The position numbers and the translations under genes are program-made. From Armatimonadota bacterium (lineage in GTDB: Bacteria > Armatimonadota > Fimbriimonadia > Fimbriimonadales > Fimbriimonadaceae): a stretch of 64,000 bases of DNA. Location: assembly GCA_022563855.1 (NCBI GenBank), contig JADFMN010000002.1:186001-250000 (forward strand), given 5' to 3'. This document shows positions 18,296 through 24,728 of the stretch, piece after piece. How positions within the stretch are numbered: position 1 is the stretch's first letter; each line of letters begins with the position of its first letter. The notes beneath the pieces were generated by a model, which saw only the letters and a list, made by a program, of their open reading frames with translations, made no database searches and had not been told where the DNA came from.

Positions 18296-18311
18296 TGTTG
18301 CAGTTGCAACA
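18296..18311. promoter_or_regulatory. Perfect palindrome, possible operator
   Basis: TGTTGCAGTTGCAACA is a 7-2-7 perfect palindrome. A related half-site (CAGTTGCA) occurs near 18272. It lies in the 336-bp divergent interval between the histone-like gene and the deiodinase-like selenoprotein gene, so a repressor or activator may bind here. Further hairpins lie at 18329-18347 (TCATCAA/TTGATGA) and 18390-18410 (CTGCGTA/TACGCAG). Confidence 0.45.
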
Positions 18312-18360
18312 CATTGTTCTCGGATGTTTCATCAAAAAACTTGATGAGTGCGCTCTGTAA

Positions 18361-18388
18361 TTGACGCGAGTCAGCGACGTTTTGTAAT
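18361..18388 (+). promoter_or_regulatory. Candidate promoter of the deiodinase-like selenoprotein gene
   Basis: TTGACG (18361-18366), a 16-bp spacer and TGTAAT (18383-18388) match the housekeeping promoter pattern. The gene starts near 18473-18569. The leader contains the CTGCGTA/TACGCAG hairpin at 18390-18410. Confidence 0.5.
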
Positions 18389-18511
18389 CCTGCGTACGCG
18401 ATCTACGCAGTGCGCGAGACGAGAGGAATCGGCACGCAATGACGCAAGAATCGGCGCATTGCGTGATCGACGGTGTCTGGTGGCGCAATAGGTGAGCGAG
18501 CGATTCAGAAG

Positions 18512-19279
18512 ATGCTCGGGCACGAGGTTAACTGTGCGAAAGTTCCGGGGTACAACGTATCTACTGACATGCCCGATGCCGATCTGATCCAGCGATACAA
18601 TTACGATTCGTTCGTGCGCGAAAAGTTTGGGCCGTGGATGCGGTTCGCCGAGAGTCCGCGTCTCGGAACGCCCGCGACGGACCACAAGCTCTGGCGCCTT
18701 GATGAGTCCGAGACAAGTTTCAAAGAGACGTGGATGAAGCACGACTTTCTGGTCGTCGAGTTCGGGAGCTTCACGTGACCGTACTGCGGGATGGCGGCGT
18801 CATCCATGGATCAGCTGGCGGCAGAGTTCTCGGATCAGAACGTGGGCTCCGTCTTTCTGTACACGAACGAGGCGCACCCCGGCGAACATTATCCACACCT
18901 TACATCCATGCAGCAGAAGTTTCTGCATGCACGGGATCTTCGCGACAAGCAGGGGGTGACCCGACAGATTCTCGTCGATTCGCTGGACGGGGCGTGCCAC
19001 CGGGCATACGGCTCTATGCCGAACATGGCCTGGATCGTCAATGGCGCTGGAATACCCGTCTACAAGTCGGACTGGACCGATGCGCACTCTATTCGGAACG
19101 CGATTCTGTACTTTCTTGATCTCAGCGAGCGGCGCGAGTCCGGAGAGCGGGTTGCACCGTTTCGAGTCGAGCGACTGGACTACCGAATTCGCGACGCCAC
19201 CGCGTTCATGAAGGGGCTTGAACTAGCCGGGCCAAAGGCTGTGCGAGAGTTCAAAGCCGAGTTCCCGGGCGGGCATTGA
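18512..19279 (+). CDS. Deiodinase-like selenoprotein (UGA = Sec at residue 89)
   Basis: Two open stretches in one frame are separated only by TGA at 18776-18778. Read through, the context is VVEFGSFT-U-PYCG, followed by FLYTNEAHPGEHYPH. That is the pattern of the thioredoxin-fold deiodinase-like family, whose active site is a Sec in a (C/S/T)xUP motif, with EAHP as a further conserved block. The N-terminal RYNYDSFVREKF also fits this family. Here UxxC (UPYC) supplies a resolving Cys. A hairpin directly after the UGA (18789-18805) is a SECIS candidate. Read through, it gives 255 residues. Starts GTG 18473, ATG 18512 and ATG 18569 are all possible; none has a strong ribosome site. It is the first of three selenoprotein candidates here. 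The substrate is unknown; iodothyronine is not implied. Confidence 0.87.
18779..18805 (+). promoter_or_regulatory. SECIS candidate of the deiodinase-like gene
   Basis: Downstream of the UGA the mRNA can form GGATG (18789-18793), loop GCGGCGT (18794-18800) and CATCC (18801-18805). The GG-containing loop begins 16 nt after the UGA, the distance expected for a bacterial SelB-binding SECIS. It is inside the coding sequence, as in all bacterial cases. Confidence 0.65.
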
Positions 19280-19332
19280 CCCGCTAGCCATGCCGGACGG
19301 CCTATCTTTTTGCTAGGAATCGCCTTGGCTTC

Positions 19333-19361
19333 TTGACAGAGCCGGAACAATCGTGTACATT
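19333..19361 (+). promoter_or_regulatory. Consensus-like promoter in a convergent interval
   Basis: TTGACA (19333-19338), a 17-bp spacer and TACATT (19356-19361) are close to the ideal sigma-70 promoter. Both flanking genes end here (at 19279 and 19496), so it does not serve either of them. It should drive the small RNA described next. Confidence 0.7.
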
Positions 19362-19366
19362 ATTAA

Positions 19367-19476
19367 TGTCTCCATCGTCCCGGGATTTGCTCTCCCCTTG
19401 CCCGGTGTCTGGTGGGGACATTTAAATTTGCCTTGAACCGAGAGAGCCCACGGGCCGATCAGCCAGTGGGCTTTCC
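19367..19476 (+). ncRNA. Candidate small RNA with terminator, unassigned
   Basis: Transcription from the promoter at 19333-19361 would give about 110 nt. The 5-prime part folds as a long interrupted hairpin: ATGTC near 19366 pairs with GACAT near 19420, and CCCGGG pairs with CCCGG inside. The 3-prime end is the hairpin AGCCCAC (19445-19451) / GTGGGCT (19466-19472) followed by TTCCCT, which looks like a terminator. The shape recalls a short 6S-like rod, but length and motifs do not allow assignment to 6S, SRP RNA or a known riboswitch. Confidence 0.55.
19445..19476 (+). terminator. Terminator hairpin of the small RNA
   Basis: AGCCCAC and GTGGGCT form a 7-bp stem around a 14-nt loop and are followed by a short pyrimidine run (TTCCCT). 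It may also end transcripts of the deiodinase-like gene that read this far. Confidence 0.55.
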
Positions 19477-19495
19477 CTATGCTTGCGCTGCCGCG

Positions 19496-20359
19496 TCACT
19501 TGGATTTGAGCAGATTCTTCAGCTTCGCGGCGATTGTCTCGCTAGACGGAACTCCGTCTAAATAGGCTCGTCAGCCAGGAAATCCGGGGACTGGCGGCTT
19601 CGCCATACCCATGAGATCGACGCCCGCGACCAGCACCGTCGGCGTCCCGTATCCGATACTAGGATCGTCTACCGGCAGCTGCGATACATCTACCAAAGTG
19701 TACTGATTCTCCAGGCCAAGATTCTTGAGCGCTGCCTCCAAGTTCTTGAGCATGAGCGGCGCATTGGGACAGCCCTCCGCCGTCAACAATTGGATTCTCT
19801 TCCTGTCATTTAGAATTTTGCCCAGTTCCTTGTGCAGCTTTTCGCCGTTCAGCAGTCTCTCGTCCCGGCCGTAAAGGCCGAGCTGGTGCATCCAGTAGTC
19901 GGGCATTGGCGCATTGTCCTTCCACTTTGCCTCGCGGTTGAAAAGGAAGTATATGTCCCAAGCCACCGGATGTCGGGCGGGCATCTCCAGCGTCTTGCCG
20001 AAAGCTTGAGCGATCTCGCGATCGCCGTCCCAGTAAAACATGAAGCGGTCGTCGTCCCAATCTTTCAGTCGCTCGACGGCTGCGTCTCTGTTGTCCGTGC
20101 GAAGCATCGGAAGATAGACAATGAAGAACGCGATATTCTCATCGGCATACTTCTTGGCCAAGTCATCCCGCACCACACTGGCGCCGTGGATGCAAGCCCC
20201 TCAAGTCGGTGCGATTATCGCTACCACGCGCGGCTTGCCAACGGCATCGTTGAAGTCCTTCGCAAAACTGGCCGCGTCGCGCAACTCGTCCGAACCATCC
20301 GTCTGAGCACTTTGCACGTGGACAATCATAGCCGTCGCGATCATAGTTGTTAGTATCAT
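19496..20359 (-). CDS. Two-domain thioredoxin-like selenoprotein with two Sec codons
   Basis: The open stretch 19571-20176 continues in frame through TGA codons on both sides. Upstream, ATG 20359 (GAGGA site 6 nt before) opens a signal segment and the frame RVVAIIAPT-U-GACIHGAS. This is a UxxC redox site (Sec 53, Cys 56) in a thioredoxin-like domain. The second domain has LTAEGCPNAP (Cys 197) and YGTPTVLVAGVDL, as in MerB-associated thioredoxin folds. It continues through TGA 19571-19573 as GFPG-U-RAYLDGVPSSETIAAKL, then stops at TGA 19496-19498. In that family the aligned residue is a Cys (CRxY). Both UGAs replace a redox Cys and both are followed by a SECIS-like hairpin. The product is 287 residues and probably extracytoplasmic. 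Confidence 0.85.
19543..19570 (-). promoter_or_regulatory. SECIS candidate after the second UGA of the double-Sec gene
   Basis: After UGA 19573-19571 the RNA forms TAGACGG (19560-19554), loop AGTT (19553-19550) and CCGTCTA (19549-19543). This is a perfect 7-bp stem. The loop begins 18 nt after the UGA. Confidence 0.65.
20170..20200 (-). promoter_or_regulatory. SECIS candidate after the first UGA of the double-Sec gene
   Basis: On the minus strand the RNA after UGA 20203-20201 forms GCATCCAC (20193-20186) with GTGGTGC (20176-20170), with one bulged T. The loop is GGCGCCAGT. The loop begins 16 nt after the UGA and has GG at its start. Confidence 0.6.
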
Positions 20360-20612
20360 AGATTCCTCGTGTTCGTCGGCCCGATCTTAGGACGCTGTCC
20401 GCACCGCGTGGAATGGGAACCACCCGTGTGCCGCTATTATGGCTGGGGCAACGTGCCCAACATCATCACTCGTCTTGCGGTGCCGGGCCATAACGATCCG
20501 AATAACTGCTGGCTGAGTTAGTTCCGCTTGGGGTCACAAGGTCCCAGGCCTTCTTTGCCACGCAACTTGCGTAATCAGCGTAACATCCGATGTGGAGGGA
20601 GCTGCTTTTCCA

Positions 20613-21107
20613 GTGGAACACGAATTTGAGCACCGGGCGTACGGTTCTGATGAGCCGTTGAGCGAGGACGAGGTCCAGGCGATCATCGAACGTTATGGCG
20701 AAGGGCAGTCCGGCGGCGACGGCCAGGCTACGGTGAAGGATGTCGCCGAGGCGCTGCACGTCGAACCGTCGGTTGTCGGGCGGATGCTGTCCGACATCCG
20801 CACCGCTGATTCATCCGAGCAGCTAAGAGAGAGACTTGAAGCGCTGGAGCAGGAGAACGCCGAACTCCGCGCTCACGCTGATCCGAGCGAGGATTCTTGG
20901 TCGGCGTTCGACTGTTGCACGCCGTGGAGCTACCGGCGCGGTCGAAAACCGCGCAGTCGCTTCCTGATCATGATTCTTATGGTCTCGCTGTTCGTGATCA
21001 TTGCCCCGCTGATGAGAGCCGGACCAAGGTTTGGTCCGCTCGGGCTGATAATCTTGATTCTCGGCTGTGCGCTCTTGGTGAAGTTCCTGCGCAGCGGCCG
21101 GTCCTGA
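20613..21107 (+). CDS. Small helical membrane protein with coiled coil
   Basis: The protein has about 164 residues and no named family that I recognise. An acidic N-terminus is followed by a winged-helix-like stretch (ATVKDVAEALHVEPSVVGRM LSDIR region). Then come a heptad-rich coiled coil (EQLRERLEALEQENAELRA) and two hydrophobic helices near the C-terminus (FLIMILMVSLFVIIAPLM, LGLIILILGCALLVKFL). GTG 20613 is preferred because GGAGGGAG lies 11 nt upstream; the frame also opens at GTG 20592, which overlaps that site. It lies between two selenoprotein genes on the opposite strand. Whether it belongs with them is unknown. Confidence 0.6.
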   Translation: MEHEFEHRAYGSDEPLSEDEVQAIIERYGEGQSGGDGQATVKDVAEALHVEPSVVGRMLSDIRTADSSEQLRERLEALEQENAELRAHADPSEDSWSAFDCCTPWSYRRGRKPRSRFLIMILMVSLFVIIAPLMRAGPRFGPLGLIILILGCALLVKFLRSGRS

Positions 21108-21261
21108 GCTGTTCAGCTTGCTTTGGCAAGTTTCAATAGCTTCCCGGCAAATCCGGGTTGATTGTAGGACGTTGTCGGCCGCGCGGTCGGACCCGCGACG
21201 GCTCGGCAGAAAGTTGGCCGACGGCTATCGCCGCCGGCCTTCGCATTTATTCGAGCGTGGT

Positions 21262-21855
21262 TCAGGCTTTTTCAGCCAGCATCATCTTGATCGCGGTTTC
21301 GACCTCTGTGTTTGCGAGATCGACTACGCGCACCGTGCCCTTCTTGTCGATAACGACGTAGTCCGGGAAGGAGTCACAGTTGAGCGCCTTCATCAGCTTG
21401 CCGCCGTCGAACGCGACTGGGTACTTCATGCCGTCGTTAATGACAGACTCGATGCCCTTGTCAGTATCGGGGTCGCTGTGGACGCCGATAATGACGAGCC
21501 CTTTGTCCGCGTACTTTTTGTGCAGTTCGTTAAGCTTCGGAACTGAAGCTCTGCAGGGGCCTCACCAGTAAGCCCAGAAGTCGAGAATGATGACTTTGCC
21601 CTTCATGGACTCCCACGTCGGCACCGTCGATTCCTCGCGTTTTTGCCACAACCACGAACCCCACGGCGAACTGGGCGAGTCTGATCTCGGCACGTTCATC
21701 CACTTCTCCATATCAAGCTTGGGGGGCGCTTTGCCCTCCATTGCATCTTTTGCCGCGTCTTTCTCGCCGCCGCGCTCTCTTTTCAGACCGTCGTCCGAAA
21801 GGAAGGCGGTACATGCAAAGAGCGCGACAGCTAGAGCCAATGTTTTGCTCAACAT
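21262..21855 (-). CDS. TlpA-like thioredoxin selenoprotein (WUGPC)
   Basis: The stretch ending at 21562 stops at TGA exactly where thioredoxins have the first active-site Cys. Reading through gives ILDFWAYW-U-GPCRASVPKLNE, then GLVIIGVHSDPD, FPDYVVIDKKG and a normal end AEKA at TGA 21262-21264. This is the WCGPC motif of TlpA/ResA-type thiol reductases with Sec 98 for Cys. The 197-residue protein has an N-terminal signal segment (TLALAVALFACTAF), so it is exported. A hairpin follows the UGA. ATG 21855 has no ribosome site but a TATACT box just upstream, so it is probably leaderless. A sulfatase gene diverges 31 bp away. Confidence 0.88.
21533..21561 (-). promoter_or_regulatory. SECIS candidate of the TlpA-like gene
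   Basis: After UGA 21564-21562 the RNA forms AGCTTC (21550-21545), loop AGTTCC (21544-21539) and GAAGCT (21538-21533). The loop begins 18 nt after the UGA. The AGTTCC sequence also occurs at the apex of the second SECIS candidate of the double-Sec gene. Confidence 0.65.
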
Positions 21856-21892
21856 AACAGCTTCAGTATATCGGTAATATCGAGTTATGTTG
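21850..21892. promoter_or_regulatory. Mirror-symmetric divergent start region
   Basis: CAACATAAC (21850-21858) and GTTATGTTG (21884-21892) are a perfect 9-bp inverted repeat. Both start codons lie within it. A/T-rich -10-like boxes for each direction (TATACT on minus, TAATAT on plus) fill the 25 bp between. Both transcripts would be nearly leaderless. Confidence 0.45.
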
Positions 21893-23248
21893 GCGTGTTT
21901 AGTAGCAAGCGCGATGGTCGTGCCCGCCCTCATCGAGCGACCGAACATCATCGTGCTGTTCGCAGACGACGCGGGGTATGCGGACTTTGGCTTCACCGGC
22001 CATCCGACTATCCGCACGCCGCACTTGGACCGTCTTGCTGCTGAGGGGATGGTTTTCACGCAGTTCTACAGCGGTGCGCCGGTGTGTACGCCGAGCCGTT
22101 ACGCGCTGCTGACCGGTCGCGAACCGCGTCGGTCCGGCATCGACGAAGCTGCAGTTCTGTTCCCGAAATCCCGCAAGGGAATCCACGAACGCGAGATCAC
22201 TGTCGCCGAGCTTTTGCGCGAGCAGGGGTATGCCACGGCGATCTTCGGCAAGTGGCACCTCGGCGTGCCGAACGAGAACAACGGTTACGCTACGAATCGC
22301 CTGCCGCTGTCGCACGGTTTCGACGAGTATTTCGGGCTGCCTTACAGCAACGACATGATAGGGTCGAACGTTCCGCCGATTCCACTGTTGGAAGGCCCGG
22401 TCGTTCCTGGCCATGAGCGTTACAAGGGTTATCGCGTCGTTGAATTCAAACCGGATCAGAAGACCATCTGGAAGCGGTACACGGAGCACGCCGTCGACTT
22501 CGTGCGGCGAAACAGCGACCGGCCGTTCTTCCTCTACCTGCCGTTCTCGATGCCGCACATTCCGCTGCACCCTGGCGAGGATTTTGTCGAGACGTCGCGC
22601 AGGGGGAAGTACGGTGACGTGATCGAGGAGATCGACTGGAGCGTCGGCCAGATCGTCAACGAAGTGCGGCGGCTGGGGATCAGCGACAGAACGCTCGTGA
22701 TTTTCACGAGCGACAACGGGCCGTGGCTGCCGTTCAAGCAAGACGGTGGCTCTGCGGGGATGTTTCGCGACGGCAAGGGAACGACTTGGGAGGGCGGGAT
22801 GCACGTGCCGTGCGTCGCTTGGTGGCCGGGGGTGGTGCCAGCGAACCGCAAGAATATGGTTCCGGCCTCGGTGCTGGACTTGCTGCCGACCGCTGCCGAG
22901 CTGAGCGGCGCGGCTTTGCCCAGCGATCGCGTGATCGACGGGCGGTCGATCGTCTCTCTGCTGCGCGGCTCGGAGGAGTTTCCGGATCGGCCAATCTTCT
23001 ACATGGACTCGGGCGGTAAGAAGCTGTTCGCAGTGCGCTACGGCCCTTGGAAGCTGAAGGTGAAGATGAAAAGCAACGCGACGCCTGCTCAGTTCAAGGG
23101 CAAGGAACCGCTGCTCTTCAACATCGAGATCGACCCGGGCGAGCAGTGGAACTTGGCCGACAAGCACCCCGACATCGTCCAGCAGCTGCTGAAAATGATC
23201 GAGTTTCAGGACGATTCGGTGGAAGATGAAGGTACGTTCTGGGACTAG
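21887..23248 (+). CDS. Arylsulfatase-type sulfatase
   Basis: This 453-residue protein has a short N-terminal hydrophobic signal. PNIIVLFADDAGYADFG provides the metal-binding Asp pair. The sulfatase motif VCTPSRYALLTGR has the Cys that an FGE enzyme turns into formylglycine. GKWHLG and SDNGPW complete the family pattern. It should hydrolyse a sulfate ester, probably on a polysaccharide or glycosaminoglycan. No FGE gene is in the window. It diverges from the TlpA-like selenoprotein gene. Confidence 0.92.
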   Translation: MLACLVASAMVVPALIERPNIIVLFADDAGYADFGFTGHPTIRTPHLDRLAAEGMVFTQFYSGAPVCTPSRYALLTGREPRRSGIDEAAVLFPKSRKGIHEREITVAELLREQGYATAIFGKWHLGVPNENNGYATNRLPLSHGFDEYFGLPYSNDMIGSNVPPIPLLEGPVVPGHERYKGYRVVEFKPDQKTIWKRYTEHAVDFVRRNSDRPFFLYLPFSMPHIPLHPGEDFVETSRRGKYGDVIEEIDWSVGQIVNEVRRLGISDRTLVIFTSDNGPWLPFKQDGGSAGMFRDGKGTTWEGGMHVPCVAWWPGVVPANRKNMVPASVLDLLPTAAELSGAALPSDRVIDGRSIVSLLRGSEEFPDRPIFYMDSGGKKLFAVRYGPWKLKVKMKSNATPAQFKGKEPLLFNIEIDPGEQWNLADKHPDIVQQLLKMIEFQDDSVEDEGTFWD

Positions 23249-24000
23249 CTTCTCATCCCTCCACACTCGCAGTGTGGAGGGATAGAAGCCCCCTTCCTCT
23301 TGCTCGGAGCGAAGCGGAGTGGAGGAGGAAAGCCCGTCCTGAGCAGATCGAGGGAGGGGTTGGGGGATGGAGGTTCCGCCCGAGCGAGACCCTACGGTAC
23401 GGCCCCCTTGCCGCGATGCACCGTCCGCAGGAGTTCTTTGGGAGTGCTCCGACGAGTCGGAGCTTTCCGTAGTGGTAGCCGAAGAGTCCCGCTGGAGCAG
23501 AGCGCTTTCTCCGCCGCGACGAAAAGCGCGGACGTGTCCGCGCACTCCCAAAGACGCTTGCCCTCCGCTGCGCCGACGGTCTGGCCGAGGGTGAGGGCAA
23601 TTCAACGAACCCGAACAACCCCGAACCCACGAACCCCCGAACCCCCCTACCCTTCAATCAGCTCCTTCAGCCGCAGCCCAGGTCTTGGGCGCGTGGCGAC
23701 TTTAATTCCCTCCCCCGGCCCTCAAACATTCTAGGCCGCTGGCTGGCCGTAGCCGTGGTCGGGGGAGGTTAGGAGGGGGCAGAGTAGGCCTCGCGCTCTC
23801 CGCTACAAGTCCGTCGCCCTCGAAAGCCAAGGTCGCCCAGGAGGACGACCCTCCATGGGGAAGTCCAGAGTCTCGAGTTTCGGCATCTGAAATTCCGAAA
23901 GCAGGTTCCAGTTTGCAGGGTCAAGGGTCAGGGGGCAAACCCGAACTAACCCGAACAAACCCGAACCAACCCGAACCAATCCGAACCAATCCGAACCCCC
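23249..24000. repeat. 750-bp repeat region without a gene
   Basis: The region holds, in order, a family C hairpin (CCCTCCACACTCG / AGTGTGGAGGG) at 23257-23281 and a G-rich segment (GGAGGGGTTGGGGGATGGAG) at 23352-23371. This segment also occurs in the left inverted repeat of the DUF559 element (29752-29772). Next come a long inverted repeat (CTTTGGGAGTGC 23436-23447 with GCACTCCCAAAG 23542-23553) and the detached tail of the SRPBCC gene (23647-23687). A family B hairpin lies at 23709-23780. The end is a segment from about 23815 to 24000 ending in 7-10-bp CCGAAC repeats; this last segment recurs inverted at about 50990-51095. Open frames here are Pro/Arg-rich and unconvincing. Confidence 0.65.
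23647..23687 (-). pseudogene. Detached 3-prime tail of the SRPBCC gene
   Basis: Minus-strand AAGACCTGGGCTGC... to ...CTGATTGAAGGGTAG copies the last codons of the gene at 24001 (KTWAEAMTRLKKLIEG stop). It has a 12-bp deletion and the flanking CCGAAC-type repeat on the same side. Only the tail is present. Confidence 0.7.
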
Positions 24001-24621
24001 CTACCCTTCAATCAGCTTCTTGAGCCGCGTCATCGCCTCGGCCCAGGTCTTGCGCGAGCCGTCGGCTTCTTCGCGGGTCTGCAGCCGCTTGTGGTGGACG
24101 TTGATACCGGACTTTCCTTTGCCTTTGTCCTCCAGCATCACGTCGATCCGCGTGACGGCGGAGAACTCCGGATCGTGGAAGTCGAACCGCAGGTCTTTGT
24201 CCTTTCTTAGCCGCAGGACTTCGTACTTTCGCTTTCCACCGGAAGTAACCGTGTCACCTTCTGACATCTTGCCGCCGGCGTCGTCCATCCACTTCTTCAT
24301 CTGGTCCATCTTGGTCCAGGCGTCGTACACCTTCGACATCGGCGTGTTGAACGTCTTGGTCGAGCAGATCGAGTACCCCTCGTACAGCCCGTCCTTCTTC
24401 TTGACGTCGATGTGGCGCTCGTACTCGACTCCGATGGTCGTCGCCCACCAGATGTCCTTGCACTCCTCCTCGTAGATCGTGTAGACGACGACGCGGCGCT
24501 TCGGCCACTCGGGCCACTTCTCGTCGATCCACGCGAACCACTGCTCGAGCGTCTTGCCGGTCTGCTTCTTGCACTCGGCGTCGGTGACCGGGTGGTCCGG
24601 GGTCAGGTCGAATTTGATGGG
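24001..24621 (-). CDS. SRPBCC (AHSA1-like) protein without a recognisable start
   Basis: The frame encodes IKFDLTPDHPVTDAECKKQT, GKTLEQWFAWIDEKWPEWPK (a DUF4287-like N-terminal helix region) and then an SRPBCC domain (WWATTIGVEYERHIDV, FNTPMSKVYDAW, FSAVTRIDVMLED). The conserved part begins near 24621, but no ATG, GTG or TTG precedes it in frame before repeat DNA begins. The position where a start would be expected is TTA. Either the start was lost when the repeat joined (pseudogene), or translation starts internally at ATG 24339. The gene lies between inverted copies of the GTTCGG-type repeat. Confidence 0.6.
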   Translation of the reverse strand, partial: PIKFDLTPDHPVTDAECKKQTGKTLEQWFAWIDEKWPEWPKRRVVVYTIYEEECKDIWWATTIGVEYERHIDVKKKDGLYEGYSICSTKTFNTPMSKVYDAWTKMDQMKKWMDDAGGKMSEGDTVTSGGKRKYEVLRLRKDKDLRFDFHDPEFSAVTRIDVMLEDKGKGKSGINVHHKRLQTREEADGSRKTWAEAMTRLKKLIEG

Positions 24622-24639
24622 TAAGTGATACCTTAGGCG

Positions 24640-24728
24640 GGAGTTCGGGAGTTCGGAGGTTCGGCTTGGTCCGGGTTGGTTTGGATTTGTCCTCGGGACT
24701 CGGGACTCGGGACTCGGGACTCGGGACT
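24640..24728 (+). repeat. GTTCGG / CTCGGGA repeat
   Basis: GTTCGG words lead into the common segment TTTGTCCTCGGGACTCGG and then five perfect copies of the 7-bp unit CTCGGGA (24692-24726). The same order of elements occurs at about 50990-51050. It abuts the 5-prime end of the SRPBCC gene. Confidence 0.75.

Noticed and set aside
18473-21855. Reassignment of UGA to Trp as the cause of the in-frame UGAs
   Set aside because: Other genes, such as lpdA and ftsK-linked genes, end at TGA exactly at the family C-terminus, Trp is coded by TGG throughout, and the UGAs align with redox Cys positions.
21899-23605. 568-residue minus-strand frame over the sulfatase
   Set aside because: It is antisense to a clear sulfatase with CTPSR and GKWHLG and has no family features.
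24692-24726. CTCGGGA units as a CRISPR array
   Set aside because: The unit is 7 bp without spacers, and no cas gene is in the window.
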